In this document: piece by piece, positions 26,596 through 36,018 of the stretch | Layout of the letters: every line of letters begins with the position of its first letter | Position numbering within the stretch: the first letter of the stretch is position 1 | NCBI RefSeq assembly: GCF_028994805.1 | Contig: NZ_JAJQQP010000011.1 | Location: 219,733 to 283,732, forward strand | Reading direction: 5' to 3' | From: Promicromonospora iranensis | GTDB lineage: Bacteria; Actinomycetota; Actinomycetes; Actinomycetales; Cellulomonadaceae | Length of the DNA: 64,000 bases | Made by a program: the position numbers and the translations under genes | The notes under the pieces: model-generated | Databases searched by the model: none | Seen by the model: only the letters and a program-made list of their open reading frames with translations | What the model was told of the DNA's origin: nothing

Positions 26596-27930
26596 TCAGC
26601 TGCCCGTGAGCTTCTTGCGCAGCGGCCGCAGCCGGCGACGCAGGCCCGCGGTCATCGACTGGCGGGGAACAGCGGCAAGCTCGAGGTCCTTGCGGGCCTT
26701 GTTGAGCTCGCGCTTGAGCCGGCCGTTGTCCTGCTCCATCTTGTCGAACCGCATGGACGCGTCGTACGCCCGGGCCGCGGTACGGCGCTCCGGCGGCGTC
26801 AGCGCACGGAAGGACGGCGTGACCGTCTCGCCCGTGAGGCTCTTGTAGATGTCGGCGAGGTTGCCCATCGACGTGTCGAAGAAGCGCTGGCGGACGTCGG
26901 CAAGCTCCTTGCGCAGCTCCGGCTGACGCTCGTGGACCTCGTTGATCGTCGTGTACAGGGTGTCCTGGAAGCCGTCCTTGCGCGGGTCGATCGCCCAGTC
27001 CGCGTGGCCGATGTCGGTCGCGAAGTAGCGGATCTTGTGGTGCACGTACAGGGACAGCGGGATGGTGCCCATGCCGAACGGAACCATCTGCGCGTGCCCG
27101 CGTGTCCCGAGGATGATCGGCAGATCCGCGAAGTACTCGATGCCCTTGTACAGCACGTCACGAGAGCCCCACAGGACGTGCTCGCTGCTCACGACCCCAC
27201 GCTCGGTGAGAAGGTCGTGGAAGCCCATGTCGGCACGCGCGTGCGGAACGCTCTCGATCCGCCAGCCCTCCCCGGAGAGCTTCTCCAGGACATCGACCTG
27301 GTCGGCGTAGATCTTGCCCGCGTCGAACCCGGCGCGCGCCTGGCGCTTGCCCACGATCGACTCGGCCGCGATACGGCGCTCGTGCGGGATCTCGGCCTGG
27401 TACAGGTCGGGGTAGAGATAGGACGACACCGTCGTCGGGCAGGGCTGGTACTTGACCCGGTCCCGGTTCGGCGCGCTGATGTACTCCTTGATGGTCTCCA
27501 CGGAGCCGTGGTTGCGCAGACCGAAGAAGACCGACTTCTCGAGGGTCAGGTTCACGTGCTCGCGGAACGGGTCCGCGAAGTCCGCCTGGTCGATGAACCG
27601 GTTGTTGCCCACGGAGAAGATGATGAGCGGCTTCTCGATGCGACGCAGCAGGTCCAGCGAGATGTTCCACTGCCAGCCGGACCGCTGGTTCGGGTTGGTG
27701 TCGCTCAGGAAGAGCCCACCACCGCCGATGACGACAGCATCGACGTTCTCGTTGATGAAGTCGACGAGACGCGGCGTCACGGGGTCCCGCAACTGTCGGC
27801 TCTGGACGACCTCGAAGGCATCCCCGCCCGCGAAACCTTCGAACAGCTCGCGCACTGCTTCGAACAGCAGCGTGTCGCCGTAGTTGCCGTAGGTCTTGAT
27901 GTCGAAATGGAACAGTCGAAGTCGCTTCAT
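26596..27930 (-). CDS. Polysaccharide pyruvyltransferase-family protein
   Basis: The ~444-residue protein has a single pyruvyltransferase-like domain: FDIKTYGNYGDTLLFEAV near the N-terminus, AVVIGGGGLFLSDTNPNQ, SGWQWNISLDLL, and GTRGHAQMVPFGMG. A charged coiled-coil-like C-terminus (about 370-444) ends in a basic tail. It is a shorter paralogue of the protein at 22380. ATG 27930 is preferred because the similarity begins there; the frame is open to a TTG at 27996. It probably modifies a sugar of the exported polymer with pyruvate, but pyruvate transfer has not been shown for this subgroup as far as I know. It is followed on the same strand by the sulfotransferase gene upstream of it. Confidence 0.82.
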   Translation of the reverse strand: MKRLRLFHFDIKTYGNYGDTLLFEAVRELFEGFAGGDAFEVVQSRQLRDPVTPRLVDFINENVDAVVIGGGGLFLSDTNPNQRSGWQWNISLDLLRRIEKPLIIFSVGNNRFIDQADFADPFREHVNLTLEKSVFFGLRNHGSVETIKEYISAPNRDRVKYQPCPTTVSSYLYPDLYQAEIPHERRIAAESIVGKRQARAGFDAGKIYADQVDVLEKLSGEGWRIESVPHARADMGFHDLLTERGVVSSEHVLWGSRDVLYKGIEYFADLPIILGTRGHAQMVPFGMGTIPLSLYVHHKIRYFATDIGHADWAIDPRKDGFQDTLYTTINEVHERQPELRKELADVRQRFFDTSMGNLADIYKSLTGETVTPSFRALTPPERRTAARAYDASMRFDKMEQDNGRLKRELNKARKDLELAAVPRQSMTAGLRRRLRPLRKKLTGS

Positions 27931-28038
27931 CGTGTCACGCGCCGGTTCTTGTAGTGCACGGGCACCATCCTTGATCACTGTGGTCAGATCTGCCAAGCCC
28001 GCCGTCGGGGACGGCAGGACGTCGTGGAGCGGGTCGGT

Positions 28039-28974
28039 TCACTTCCCGCCGGGGAGATAGGGCGACTCGCCCTTGTTCACCTCGAGGTCCACCGCGTCCT
28101 TCGAGAGGCCGCCGGTGACCATACCGTGCAGCGCCTTGTTGGACGGCACGAGCGCGGTCAGCATCTCCTCGCGCTGCTCCGGGGTCAGGAGCAGCGGCGA
28201 AGAGTGCGTCACGTTGGAGAAGTTGGCATCGAGGAACAGTCGCAGCTTGCGCCGGTCCTCCGCCTCGAGCTCGGCGTTGCCGACGAGCGCGAGCTTCAGC
28301 GCCGCGTCAGAATACCCCCGGTTGACGGCCTCGGTGTTGAAGGGGAACTTGGGCTGGACGCCCACGCCGGTCTGCTGGAAGAACTCCCGCACGAACGGCC
28401 GCGAGCGCAGCTGCTTGATGCTCTCGAAGTAGTTCACGCGGACCTCGGAGCCTGCGGGGACCGAAGCCTTGATCTTCTCGACCAGGCTGTCCCAGCGCAG
28501 GTTGTCGGTGGTCACCGGTTCCATGAACTCCTCGAAGGACTTCGTCGATCCCACGCGGACGGTCTGGAGGTAGGAGCTCTCGACGAACCGGTCCTGGCGC
28601 CGTACGTAGAGCAGCACGGTGGTGCGCTCCGGCTGCAGCACCTCGTGCGCGATCCGCAGGATGTCGTCGGCGGGCGCGTACAGCGGTCCGCTCCGGAAGG
28701 AGTGCACCGAGGCCAGGAGGTCCTCGTGCGAGATGACCAGGCTGTCCTGGGTCGCCGCGTCGCGAACCATCTCGAACGCCTTGTTCACGTTGCTCAGGGC
28801 ACCGTCCTGGCGCCGCCACCGGGAGTGGCGTCCCTCCGTGAGGTTCTCGTACTCGTTGCGGATCAGGACGTCGTAGCCGCGACGCGCGAATGCCTCACGA
28901 TTCGAGCGCAGCGCCTTCTGCACCAGCGTCGTACCGGTCTTGTGGGCGCCGACGTGGAGGACGAGGTGCTTCAC
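28039..28974 (-). CDS. PAPS-dependent sulfotransferase
   Basis: The 311-residue protein carries the two PAPS-binding elements of sulfotransferases: the 5'-phosphosulfate loop HVGAHKTGTTLVQ near the N-terminus and a 3'-phosphate region LLYVRRQDRFVESSYLQ near residue 120. The family transfers sulfate from PAPS to sugar hydroxyls of glycolipids or polysaccharides. GTG 28974 is preferred over TTG 28983 because GAAAGG lies nine bases upstream. With cysNDQC some 15 kb away it gives a clear use for PAPS, and its place beside the pyruvyltransferase and nonulosonate genes suggests that the exported glycan is sulfated. The acceptor is unknown. Confidence 0.86.
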   Translation of the reverse strand: MKHLVLHVGAHKTGTTLVQKALRSNREAFARRGYDVLIRNEYENLTEGRHSRWRRQDGALSNVNKAFEMVRDAATQDSLVISHEDLLASVHSFRSGPLYAPADDILRIAHEVLQPERTTVLLYVRRQDRFVESSYLQTVRVGSTKSFEEFMEPVTTDNLRWDSLVEKIKASVPAGSEVRVNYFESIKQLRSRPFVREFFQQTGVGVQPKFPFNTEAVNRGYSDAALKLALVGNAELEAEDRRKLRLFLDANFSNVTHSSPLLLTPEQREEMLTALVPSNKALHGMVTGGLSKDAVDLEVNKGESPYLPGGK

Positions 28975-29057
28975 GGAAACCAACCTTTCGGGACTGATGA
29001 ACGCCCCCGAGGATACAGGCGGTCCTCACCCGGCTCGTGAAGTGCCTCGGCAGCGCC

Positions 29058-31031
29058 TCACCAGCGCACGAACGCGACCGCGCTGACCCGTACCCTCGCG
29101 TCGTCCAGCGTCCGTAGCGTCACCCGTCCGGACCTGGCCTCCGGGAGCCGAACGGTGAGTACGCGCCGCGCGGCGCTCGCGCCGTCGGTGTCGAGCACCG
29201 CCACGCGCGTGGTCCCGACGTAGACCGCCAGGCGGCCCCGGCCGGGCGCCGTCGCGGCCATGACCCGCACCTGTGTCAGACGCTCGACGGAGGTGACCAC
29301 CAGCCGGCTGTCGGCATGGATGGTGGACCATGCCCGGCCACGGAAGTAGGCGTCGTCGGCGACCTGGGCCCACGTGCCGGTGGTGCGAGCCGTCGCGGTG
29401 AACGGCACCGGACGGGTGGTGCGCACGAGGTGCGAGATCGGGCCGAGCCTGCCGTCGCGGTCCACGGCCCGTACCGCGTACTGCACCGAGAGCCCTTCGG
29501 CGGCGTACAGGTTGGCGGACGTGCCGGACACCGTGATGATGCGGCGCCAGTAGCGCTCGTTCGGCATGGGCGACCGGTGTCCCGCGTACCGCTCCAGCAC
29601 CTGGTAGCGCACCGCTCCCGGCTCCGGTGCCCAGGAGAAGCGCGTACGGGCGGGCCACTGGACCGGGTACTGGTTCGCCCCCGCCGCGTGCGCCGTGATC
29701 TTGCCGGTGGTGTACCGGACGGTGCCGTGGCGGTCGAGCGCAGCGTTCTTCATCGCTCGCACCGCGCGCCGGATCGCGGGCAGACGCTCGACCAGCCGCT
29801 CCCCCGGGCACGCGGTCACGTTCGTCGTGCGATGCCCCAGGATGCGCGGCACCCGCACCACGTCGCCCGGGTCGCTCCGGGTGCCGGAACCCGAGCTGCC
29901 CCCGTTGGGCAGGCCGACCGTCCCGGTCACCGGGACGTGATAGCGGTACGCCTTCCACGCGAGCACCCGTTCGATGCTGCGCAGCATCGAACGGGTGGGG
30001 CCCGCCGTCCCGAAGCTGCCCATGGCCGAGATCCCGATGGTGCCCGTGTTGAACCCGCCCGCCTGTGCGCCGATCGGGTTGTCGGTGGCCGCCTCCCGGC
30101 GGCCCACGAAGACCTTGCCGAACCGGTCGACGAGGAACTGGTAGCCGATGTCCGGCCACCCGCGCGCCCCGGTGTGATACGCGTGGATGCCGCGGACGAT
30201 CGCCGCCGACTGGCTCCGGGAGTACGCGTTGGTACCCGCCGTGTGGTGCACGTACATCGCGTCCAGCCGGCCCGACAGCTCCGGCCACGACGACCCGCGC
30301 GACTCGTCGGCGCCCCAACCGCTGCGTGGCACCAGCGACGGGCGGATCTCGTCGCCCGTCGCCGCGCTCGCCGAGGCTGCCGGCCGCGCGGGCCCTCCGG
30401 CGTCGGCGTCGGCGTCGGCGGCACGCACGCCCGGGTCCACCATGTCGATCCGGAGGCCGGCCGGCACCCGCCCGCTCCGGGTCCGTACGCGGGCCTGCAC
30501 GGCGTCGGCGCCGGTGGAGAGGAACGGCTCGGTGCCGGCCCGCCGGTCGGCGGGTCCGCCGACGTCGTCCCCGACACCGTCCACCCCGACCGACTGCCAT
30601 GCGCCCCAGCCCTGGCCCTCGCGGACACGCAGAGCCACCTCGGTGACCTCCGCGTCCGACCCGGCAACCCACGTGACACCGGCGACGAGGAACTCCCGGG
30701 TCTCGGTCCGAGCGCTCAGCGCGGCAAGTCGGCCGTGAAGCGGCTCCCCGTCGCCGGTCGTACGAGCCTCTCGGTGCTCCGCGGCATGTCCTTGAGCGGC
30801 GCGCAGCGCGCTCGGGTCGCGCCCGGCGGCGGCGTCGATCCCCGTGAGCCGCACCTGGTCGAGCTGCGGTGGCACGGCCGCGGCCTCCGGCAGGGGCAGC
30901 TCGACCACCGGCAGCAGGACACCGCCGACCGCGAGGACGAGAGTCAGGAACGTCGTGGTCGTGCGCCGCGCGAAGGGCCCCATCTTCTCGACCGTAGCCA
31001 CGGCCCCTGAGCCGCGCACCAGGATGCGCAT
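29058..31031 (-). CDS. Secreted PGRP-type N-acetylmuramoyl-L-alanine amidase
   Basis: The 657-residue protein has an N-terminal signal/anchor helix (about 22-45), a beta-rich region with WVAGSDAEVTEVALRVREG, an amidase_2/PGRP domain (about 235-400) and a C-terminal fibronectin/carbohydrate-binding-like region. The zinc ligands are visible: YVHHTAG, the second His in ILGHRTTNVT, and Cys in TACPGERL. It should cleave the MurNAc-L-Ala bond of peptidoglycan. ATG 31031 lies 15 bases after GGAGGGG. It diverges from the SpoIID-domain gene, forming a pair of wall-acting secreted proteins. Confidence 0.9.
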   Translation of the reverse strand: MRILVRGSGAVATVEKMGPFARRTTTTFLTLVLAVGGVLLPVVELPLPEAAAVPPQLDQVRLTGIDAAAGRDPSALRAAQGHAAEHREARTTGDGEPLHGRLAALSARTETREFLVAGVTWVAGSDAEVTEVALRVREGQGWGAWQSVGVDGVGDDVGGPADRRAGTEPFLSTGADAVQARVRTRSGRVPAGLRIDMVDPGVRAADADADAGGPARPAASASAATGDEIRPSLVPRSGWGADESRGSSWPELSGRLDAMYVHHTAGTNAYSRSQSAAIVRGIHAYHTGARGWPDIGYQFLVDRFGKVFVGRREAATDNPIGAQAGGFNTGTIGISAMGSFGTAGPTRSMLRSIERVLAWKAYRYHVPVTGTVGLPNGGSSGSGTRSDPGDVVRVPRILGHRTTNVTACPGERLVERLPAIRRAVRAMKNAALDRHGTVRYTTGKITAHAAGANQYPVQWPARTRFSWAPEPGAVRYQVLERYAGHRSPMPNERYWRRIITVSGTSANLYAAEGLSVQYAVRAVDRDGRLGPISHLVRTTRPVPFTATARTTGTWAQVADDAYFRGRAWSTIHADSRLVVTSVERLTQVRVMAATAPGRGRLAVYVGTTRVAVLDTDGASAARRVLTVRLPEARSGRVTLRTLDDARVRVSAVAFVRW

Positions 31032-31110
31032 GGATCAACTTCTGGCCCCTCCACGAGGTGCCCTTCCCGCTTTCGTGGTGCACAGTGAAAAGGAATGAGA
31101 CGAGAGCACC

Positions 31111-32469
31111 ATGCACATCCGATCTGGCACTGACCGAACTACCCGGATTCATCCCGCGCGCGAGCGCGAGCGCCACGGCGGGAGACGCCGCACGAGGCCC
31201 TGGCACAGCCTGCTCCTGGCCCTTGTCCTGGCCGCGGCGACGCTCGTCGCGACACCGGGTACGGCGTCCGCCGCCGACGTGCCGAGCCGGTTCGTCGTCC
31301 AGGGCTCCGGCTACGGGCACGGCGTGGGGATGGCCCAGTACGGAGCGTACGAGATGTCTCGGCGCGGTTCGTCGGCCACCGGCATCCTGGGCCACTACTA
31401 CACCGGCACGGCCGCGGCGCGGAAGGCGACGAAGGCCCTGATCGACGTCCAGGTCTACGGACCGGAGCCCTACGGGTTCTCGGGCTACGCCGACCAGGGC
31501 GCCACGAAGGTCGTGGTGCGTGGCGGCGGCTGGCGGCTGCGCGCGGGCGAGCGGACCGTCGCGTTCGGCCCGGCGGGCACGCTGAGCGTGTCGACGTCGC
31601 GCGGCGACGTCCTGGTCCGTACGCCGGACGGCGAGCTCCACCGGCACGAGAAGCTCGTGCTGCACTGGGCCGGCACCCCGTACTACAAGAAGGGCACGAG
31701 CCCGGCGACCGTGACCGTCGCGGGTGCGCACGGCTCCTACCGGTACGGACGGCTCCTGCTCAGCGCCTCGGAGGGCGTCGCGAACATCGTGAACCGGTTG
31801 CGGCTCAACACCGAGTACCTGTACGGCCTCGCCGAGATGCCCGCGTCCTGGGGCTCGACCGGCGGTCAGCAGGCGCTGCGCGCCCAGGCCGTCGTCGCCC
31901 GCTCGTACGCCGTGACCAGGACGGGGCAGTGGAAGAGCACCTGCCGGTGCCACCTGGTGGACGACGTGCGGGACCAGCAGTTCTCCGGCTGGAGGCATGC
32001 GTCGGGCCCGTACAGCACGTACTGGCGTGCGGCGGTCGACTCCACGACGACCGCGCTCACCACCGGGAGCGTCCTGACCTACGCCGGCACGACGGTCGCC
32101 ACCCACTACTACTCGTCGAGCGGCGGGCGGACGGCGAACTCCGAGGACGTGTGGTCGTCGGCCATCCCGTACGAGCGGTCCGTGCCGGACCCCTACTCGA
32201 AGGTGGCGCCGGGCAACAGCAACGCCGTCTGGCGGCGCGGGATCGGGCAGTCCAAGGCCCAGGACCTGTTCGGGCTGGGGCAGGTGGCGAGCATCCGGGT
32301 GGCCGACCGGTACTCGAGCGGCCAGGCCAAGCGGCTCGTCGCCACGTCACCGAGCGGACGCACCGCCAGCATCTCGGGATCGGCCGACCGGATCCGGGCC
32401 CTTGTCGGGTCCCACACGATCGCGGGCAGCGTGCCGTCGTCCTGGTTCACGAAGATCGTCGAGGACTGA
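31111..32469 (+). CDS. SpoIID/LytB-domain secreted protein
   Basis: The 452-residue protein has a basic leader and signal peptide (about 30-55, ending TASAA-D) and the motif GSGYGHGVGMAQYGAYEMS (66-84), followed by a SpoIID domain (about 210-420) with QALRAQAVVARSYAV and THYYSSSGGRTAN. Characterised SpoIID is a lytic transglycosylase acting on denuded glycan; here sporulation is not implied, since such proteins are common in non-sporulating actinobacteria. The key Glu/active site is not certain. Only ten bases separate its stop from the convergent Trm112 gene. Confidence 0.85.
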   Translation: MHIRSGTDRTTRIHPARERERHGGRRRTRPWHSLLLALVLAAATLVATPGTASAADVPSRFVVQGSGYGHGVGMAQYGAYEMSRRGSSATGILGHYYTGTAAARKATKALIDVQVYGPEPYGFSGYADQGATKVVVRGGGWRLRAGERTVAFGPAGTLSVSTSRGDVLVRTPDGELHRHEKLVLHWAGTPYYKKGTSPATVTVAGAHGSYRYGRLLLSASEGVANIVNRLRLNTEYLYGLAEMPASWGSTGGQQALRAQAVVARSYAVTRTGQWKSTCRCHLVDDVRDQQFSGWRHASGPYSTYWRAAVDSTTTALTTGSVLTYAGTTVATHYYSSSGGRTANSEDVWSSAIPYERSVPDPYSKVAPGNSNAVWRRGIGQSKAQDLFGLGQVASIRVADRYSSGQAKRLVATSPSGRTASISGSADRIRALVGSHTIAGSVPSSWFTKIVED

Positions 32470-32479
32470 CGCCGCCGGG

Positions 32480-32695
32480 TCAGAGCGGGCGGGAGTCCGA
32501 CTCCAGGAGGACCGGGATGCCGTCGCGCACCGGATAGGCGAGCGGCCGGTCGGCATCGGTCGAGTGCAGCTCCGGCTCCCCGCCGGGCCCCACGCCGTCC
32601 ACCAGGGTCGCGCCCGTGACGGGACACCGCAGGATCTCGCGCACCCACGGCTCCAGCGCCTCGATCTTGTCGGTGCCGGTCTGGTCAGTACTCAC
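32480..32695 (-). CDS. Trm112-family small protein
   Basis: The 71-residue protein has the Trm112/YcaR signature: WVREILRCPVTGATL near the N-terminus and DRPLAYPVRDGIPVLLE near the C-terminus. Only one Cys remains of the usual zinc-binding set, so metal binding is doubtful. Its GTG start overlaps the manB stop (GTGA), and the pairing of a Trm112-like gene with manB is frequent in actinobacteria. Its role there is not established. Confidence 0.85.
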   Translation of the reverse strand: MSTDQTGTDKIEALEPWVREILRCPVTGATLVDGVGPGGEPELHSTDADRPLAYPVRDGIPVLLESDSRPL

Positions 32696-34161
32696 GGTGT
32701 CTCTTCTCCCTCGGCCGAACCGGTGGCCTGCCCACGTACGAGCGACAGGACGTCGTCGCGCACCTTCTCCATGATGTCCTGGTCGGCCGCCTCCACGTTG
32801 AGCCGCAGCAGCGGCTCCGTGTTGGACGCCCGCAGGTTGAACCACCACTGCGGGTGACCGTCCCAGTTCGACACCGTCACCCCGTCCAGGGTGTCGACGT
32901 CGATCCCGGGGTACGCCAGGCGATAGGCGTCCAGCACCCGCGTGGTCGCCGCCGCGGCGTCCGGGACGCGCGAGTTGATCTCGCCGGAGGACACGTACGG
33001 CTCGTACATCTCCGCGACCTCGGACAGCGGGTGGGGCTGCGTACCGAGCGCCGCGAGCACGTGCAGCGCGGCCAGCATCCCGGTGTCGGCGAAGAAGAAG
33101 TCCCTGAAGTAGTAGTGGGCGCTGTGCTCCCCGCCGAACACGGCGTCGTTCGACGCCATCTCCGCCTTGATGTACGAGTGCCCCACGCGGGTGCGGACCA
33201 CCTGCGCCCCAGCGGTCGACAGCAGGTCCGGCACGGCTCGCGACGTGATCAGGTTGTGGATGATCGTCGGCGTGCGCCCGGCCGCCTTCTCCTTCTCGAC
33301 CTCCCGGAGGCCGACCAGCGCCGTGATCGCCGACGGCGACACCGGCACGCCCTTCTCGTCGACCACGAAGCAGCGGTCGGCGTCGCCGTCGAACGCGAGC
33401 CCGATGTCGGCGCCGTTCGCGACGACCGCCGTCTGCAGGTCGAGCAGGTTGGCCGGCTCCAGGGGGTTCGCCTCGTGGTTGGGGAACGTGCCGTCCAGCT
33501 CGAAGTACATCGGCACCAGGTCCAGCGGAAGCTGCGGCAGGCCTGCGTCCGTGCCCAGTACCGCCGGGACCGTCAGGCCCGCCATTCCGTTGCCCGCGTC
33601 GATGACGACCTTGAGCGGCCGGATGCCCGCAAGGTCCACGAGGTCCCGCAGGAACGCGGCGTACTCGCCCAGCATCTCCTTGTCGGTCACGGTCCCGCCG
33701 GCCAGGCCTGTCGAGGTCTCGGCCGAACCGTCGAGGAGACCCTGCGCGACCGCGCGGATCTCGGCGAGCCCCGTCGCGTCCCCCACCGGCCGCGCGCCGG
33801 TGCGGCACAGCTTGATGCCGTTGTACTCGGCCGGGTTGTGGCTCGCGGTGAACATGGCGCCCGGCAGGCCCAGCACGCCCGAGGCGTGGTACAGCCCGTC
33901 CGTGGAACACAGCCCGATCCGGAGCACGTCCACTCCCTCGGCGGTGAGCCCGGCGGCGAAGGCGTCCACGAGGCCGGGCCCCGAGTCGCGCATGTCGCGT
34001 CCGACGACGGCGGCCGGGCGGGTGTCACCCGTAGCCTCCGGCAGCACCACCACCCGGGCGAACGCCGTGCCGATCGCACGCGCCACCTCCGGCGAGAGCT
34101 CCTCGGGCACCAGTCCCCGGACGTCGTACGCCTTGATGATCCTGCTGAGGTCGAGAGCCAC
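32692..34161 (-). CDS. manB: Phosphomannomutase/phosphoglucomutase
   Basis: The 489-residue alpha-D-phosphohexomutase interconverts mannose-6-phosphate and mannose-1-phosphate (and perhaps the glucose forms). Motifs run in order: KAYDVRG, the phosphoserine loop TASHNPAEYNG (near 105), the metal loop DGDADR (near 255), GEHSAHYYF (near 345) and the phosphate-binding RASNTEP near the C-terminus. GTG 34161 has TACGCT followed by six bases upstream, so its mRNA is probably leaderless. It diverges from manA, and together they feed GDP-mannose and possibly mannose-derived nonulosonate synthesis. Confidence 0.95.
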   Translation of the reverse strand: MALDLSRIIKAYDVRGLVPEELSPEVARAIGTAFARVVVLPEATGDTRPAAVVGRDMRDSGPGLVDAFAAGLTAEGVDVLRIGLCSTDGLYHASGVLGLPGAMFTASHNPAEYNGIKLCRTGARPVGDATGLAEIRAVAQGLLDGSAETSTGLAGGTVTDKEMLGEYAAFLRDLVDLAGIRPLKVVIDAGNGMAGLTVPAVLGTDAGLPQLPLDLVPMYFELDGTFPNHEANPLEPANLLDLQTAVVANGADIGLAFDGDADRCFVVDEKGVPVSPSAITALVGLREVEKEKAAGRTPTIIHNLITSRAVPDLLSTAGAQVVRTRVGHSYIKAEMASNDAVFGGEHSAHYYFRDFFFADTGMLAALHVLAALGTQPHPLSEVAEMYEPYVSSGEINSRVPDAAAATTRVLDAYRLAYPGIDVDTLDGVTVSNWDGHPQWWFNLRASNTEPLLRLNVEAADQDIMEKVRDDVLSLVRGQATGSAEGEETP

Positions 34162-34167
34162 GTCGAC

Positions 34168-34173
34168 AGCGTA
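34168..34173 (-). promoter_or_regulatory. -10 hexamer TACGCT, leaderless start for manB
   Basis: TACGCT is followed by six bases and then GTG 34161, with no ribosome-binding site. Confidence 0.5.
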
Positions 34174-34191
34174 CGCGAGCCGCCCTCCTTC

Positions 34192-34245
34192 GCGGTCTCC
34201 GCGGTCTCCGCGGTACTGCCGGTCTCTGCGGTACTGCCGGTCCCC
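34192..34245. repeat. Short tandem repeats in the manB-manA divergent promoter region
   Basis: A 9-mer GCGGTCTCC occurs twice (34192-34200 and 34201-34209), followed by an 18-mer GCGGTACTGCCGGTCTCT and a near-copy (34210-34227 and 34228-34245). It is followed by the small dyad GCCCGC-G-GCGGGC (34246-34258). All of it lies between the two divergent -10 elements. Confidence 0.6.
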
Positions 34246-34258
34246 GCCCGCGGCGGGC

Positions 34259-34264
34259 TATCCT
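34259..34264 (+). promoter_or_regulatory. -10 hexamer TATCCT, leaderless start for manA
   Basis: TATCCT is followed by TGCGCG and then GTG 34271, so the transcript probably starts at the GTG. Confidence 0.5.
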
Positions 34265-34270
34265 TGCGCG

Positions 34271-35509
<1,239 letters not shown>

Positions 35510-35527
35510 CCACCTCAGCCCCCACCC

Positions 35528-35589
35528 GTTGAGTGCTGGGTATTTGTGCACTCGAACCGTTTCGAGAGCGCAAATACCCAGCACTCAAC
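35528..35589. repeat. Nested palindrome (19-bp outer arms, 6-bp inner arms)
   Basis: The outer arms 35528-35546 and 35571-35589 are perfect inverted copies of GTTGAGTGCTGGGTATTTG. Inside is a second inverted pair, CTCGAA (35551-35556) and TTCGAG (35561-35566). The element is less GC-rich than its surroundings and sits between convergent manA and the DUF3499 gene. It could be a terminator, but its composition and nested design also fit an interspersed palindromic element. Confidence 0.6.
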
Positions 35590-35604
35590 AGGTTGGGCGG
35601 TGGG

Positions 35605-35967
35605 TCAGGCCGTGGAGTCGTCGTCGGCGCGCAGGACACGGAGGTGTCCGCGGCGCGCCGTCTCCGTGACCGTCGGCGGCTCGGCCGGCCGGCGCACCTT
35701 CCCGGCTTCGCGCACGGCGTCGGCGAGGGCCGACAGGTCGTCGGGGCTGGGCCCCGCGTCCTCGAACTCGGGCATGAGGCGGACCACCTCCCACCCGCGC
35801 GGCGCGGTCAGCCGCTCAGCGTGCTCCGCGCACAGGTCGTAGCTGTGGGGCTCGGCCAGGTGCGCAAGCGGACCCAGTACCGCTGTCGAGTCCGCGTACA
35901 CATACGTGAGCGTCGCTACGGCCGCGTTGGTACAGGCCGAGCGCGAACACTGTCTCACCGATCTCAC
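35605..35967 (-). CDS. DUF3499 family protein
   Basis: The 120-residue protein begins RQCSRSACTNAAVATLTYVYADSTAVLGPL and continues with SYDLCAEHAERLTAPRGWEVVR, a pattern I recognise as DUF3499, an actinobacterial family with a zinc-ribbon-like Cys/His set (C8, C12, C46 and H49). Its function is not known. It is usually encoded between manB and a metallopeptidase gene beside whiB2; here about 8 kb of glycosylation genes separate it from the metallopeptidase. GTG 35967 is preceded by TAGTGT and six bases. Confidence 0.82.
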   Translation of the reverse strand: MRSVRQCSRSACTNAAVATLTYVYADSTAVLGPLAHLAEPHSYDLCAEHAERLTAPRGWEVVRLMPEFEDAGPSPDDLSALADAVREAGKVRRPAEPPTVTETARRGHLRVLRADDDSTA

Positions 35968-35973
35968 GCGCCG

Positions 35974-35979
35974 ACACTA
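35974..35979 (-). promoter_or_regulatory. -10 hexamer TAGTGT, leaderless start for DUF3499 gene
   Basis: TAGTGT, six bases, then GTG 35967; no ribosome-binding site is visible. Confidence 0.45.
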
Positions 35980-36018
35980 CGCCCTGACCGGGCACAACGC
36001 GCCGAACACGCCGGGTGG

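Noticed and set aside
31111..32469. Evidence for endospore formation
   Set aside because: SpoIID-domain proteins are widespread in non-sporulating actinobacteria, and no other sporulation gene is present.
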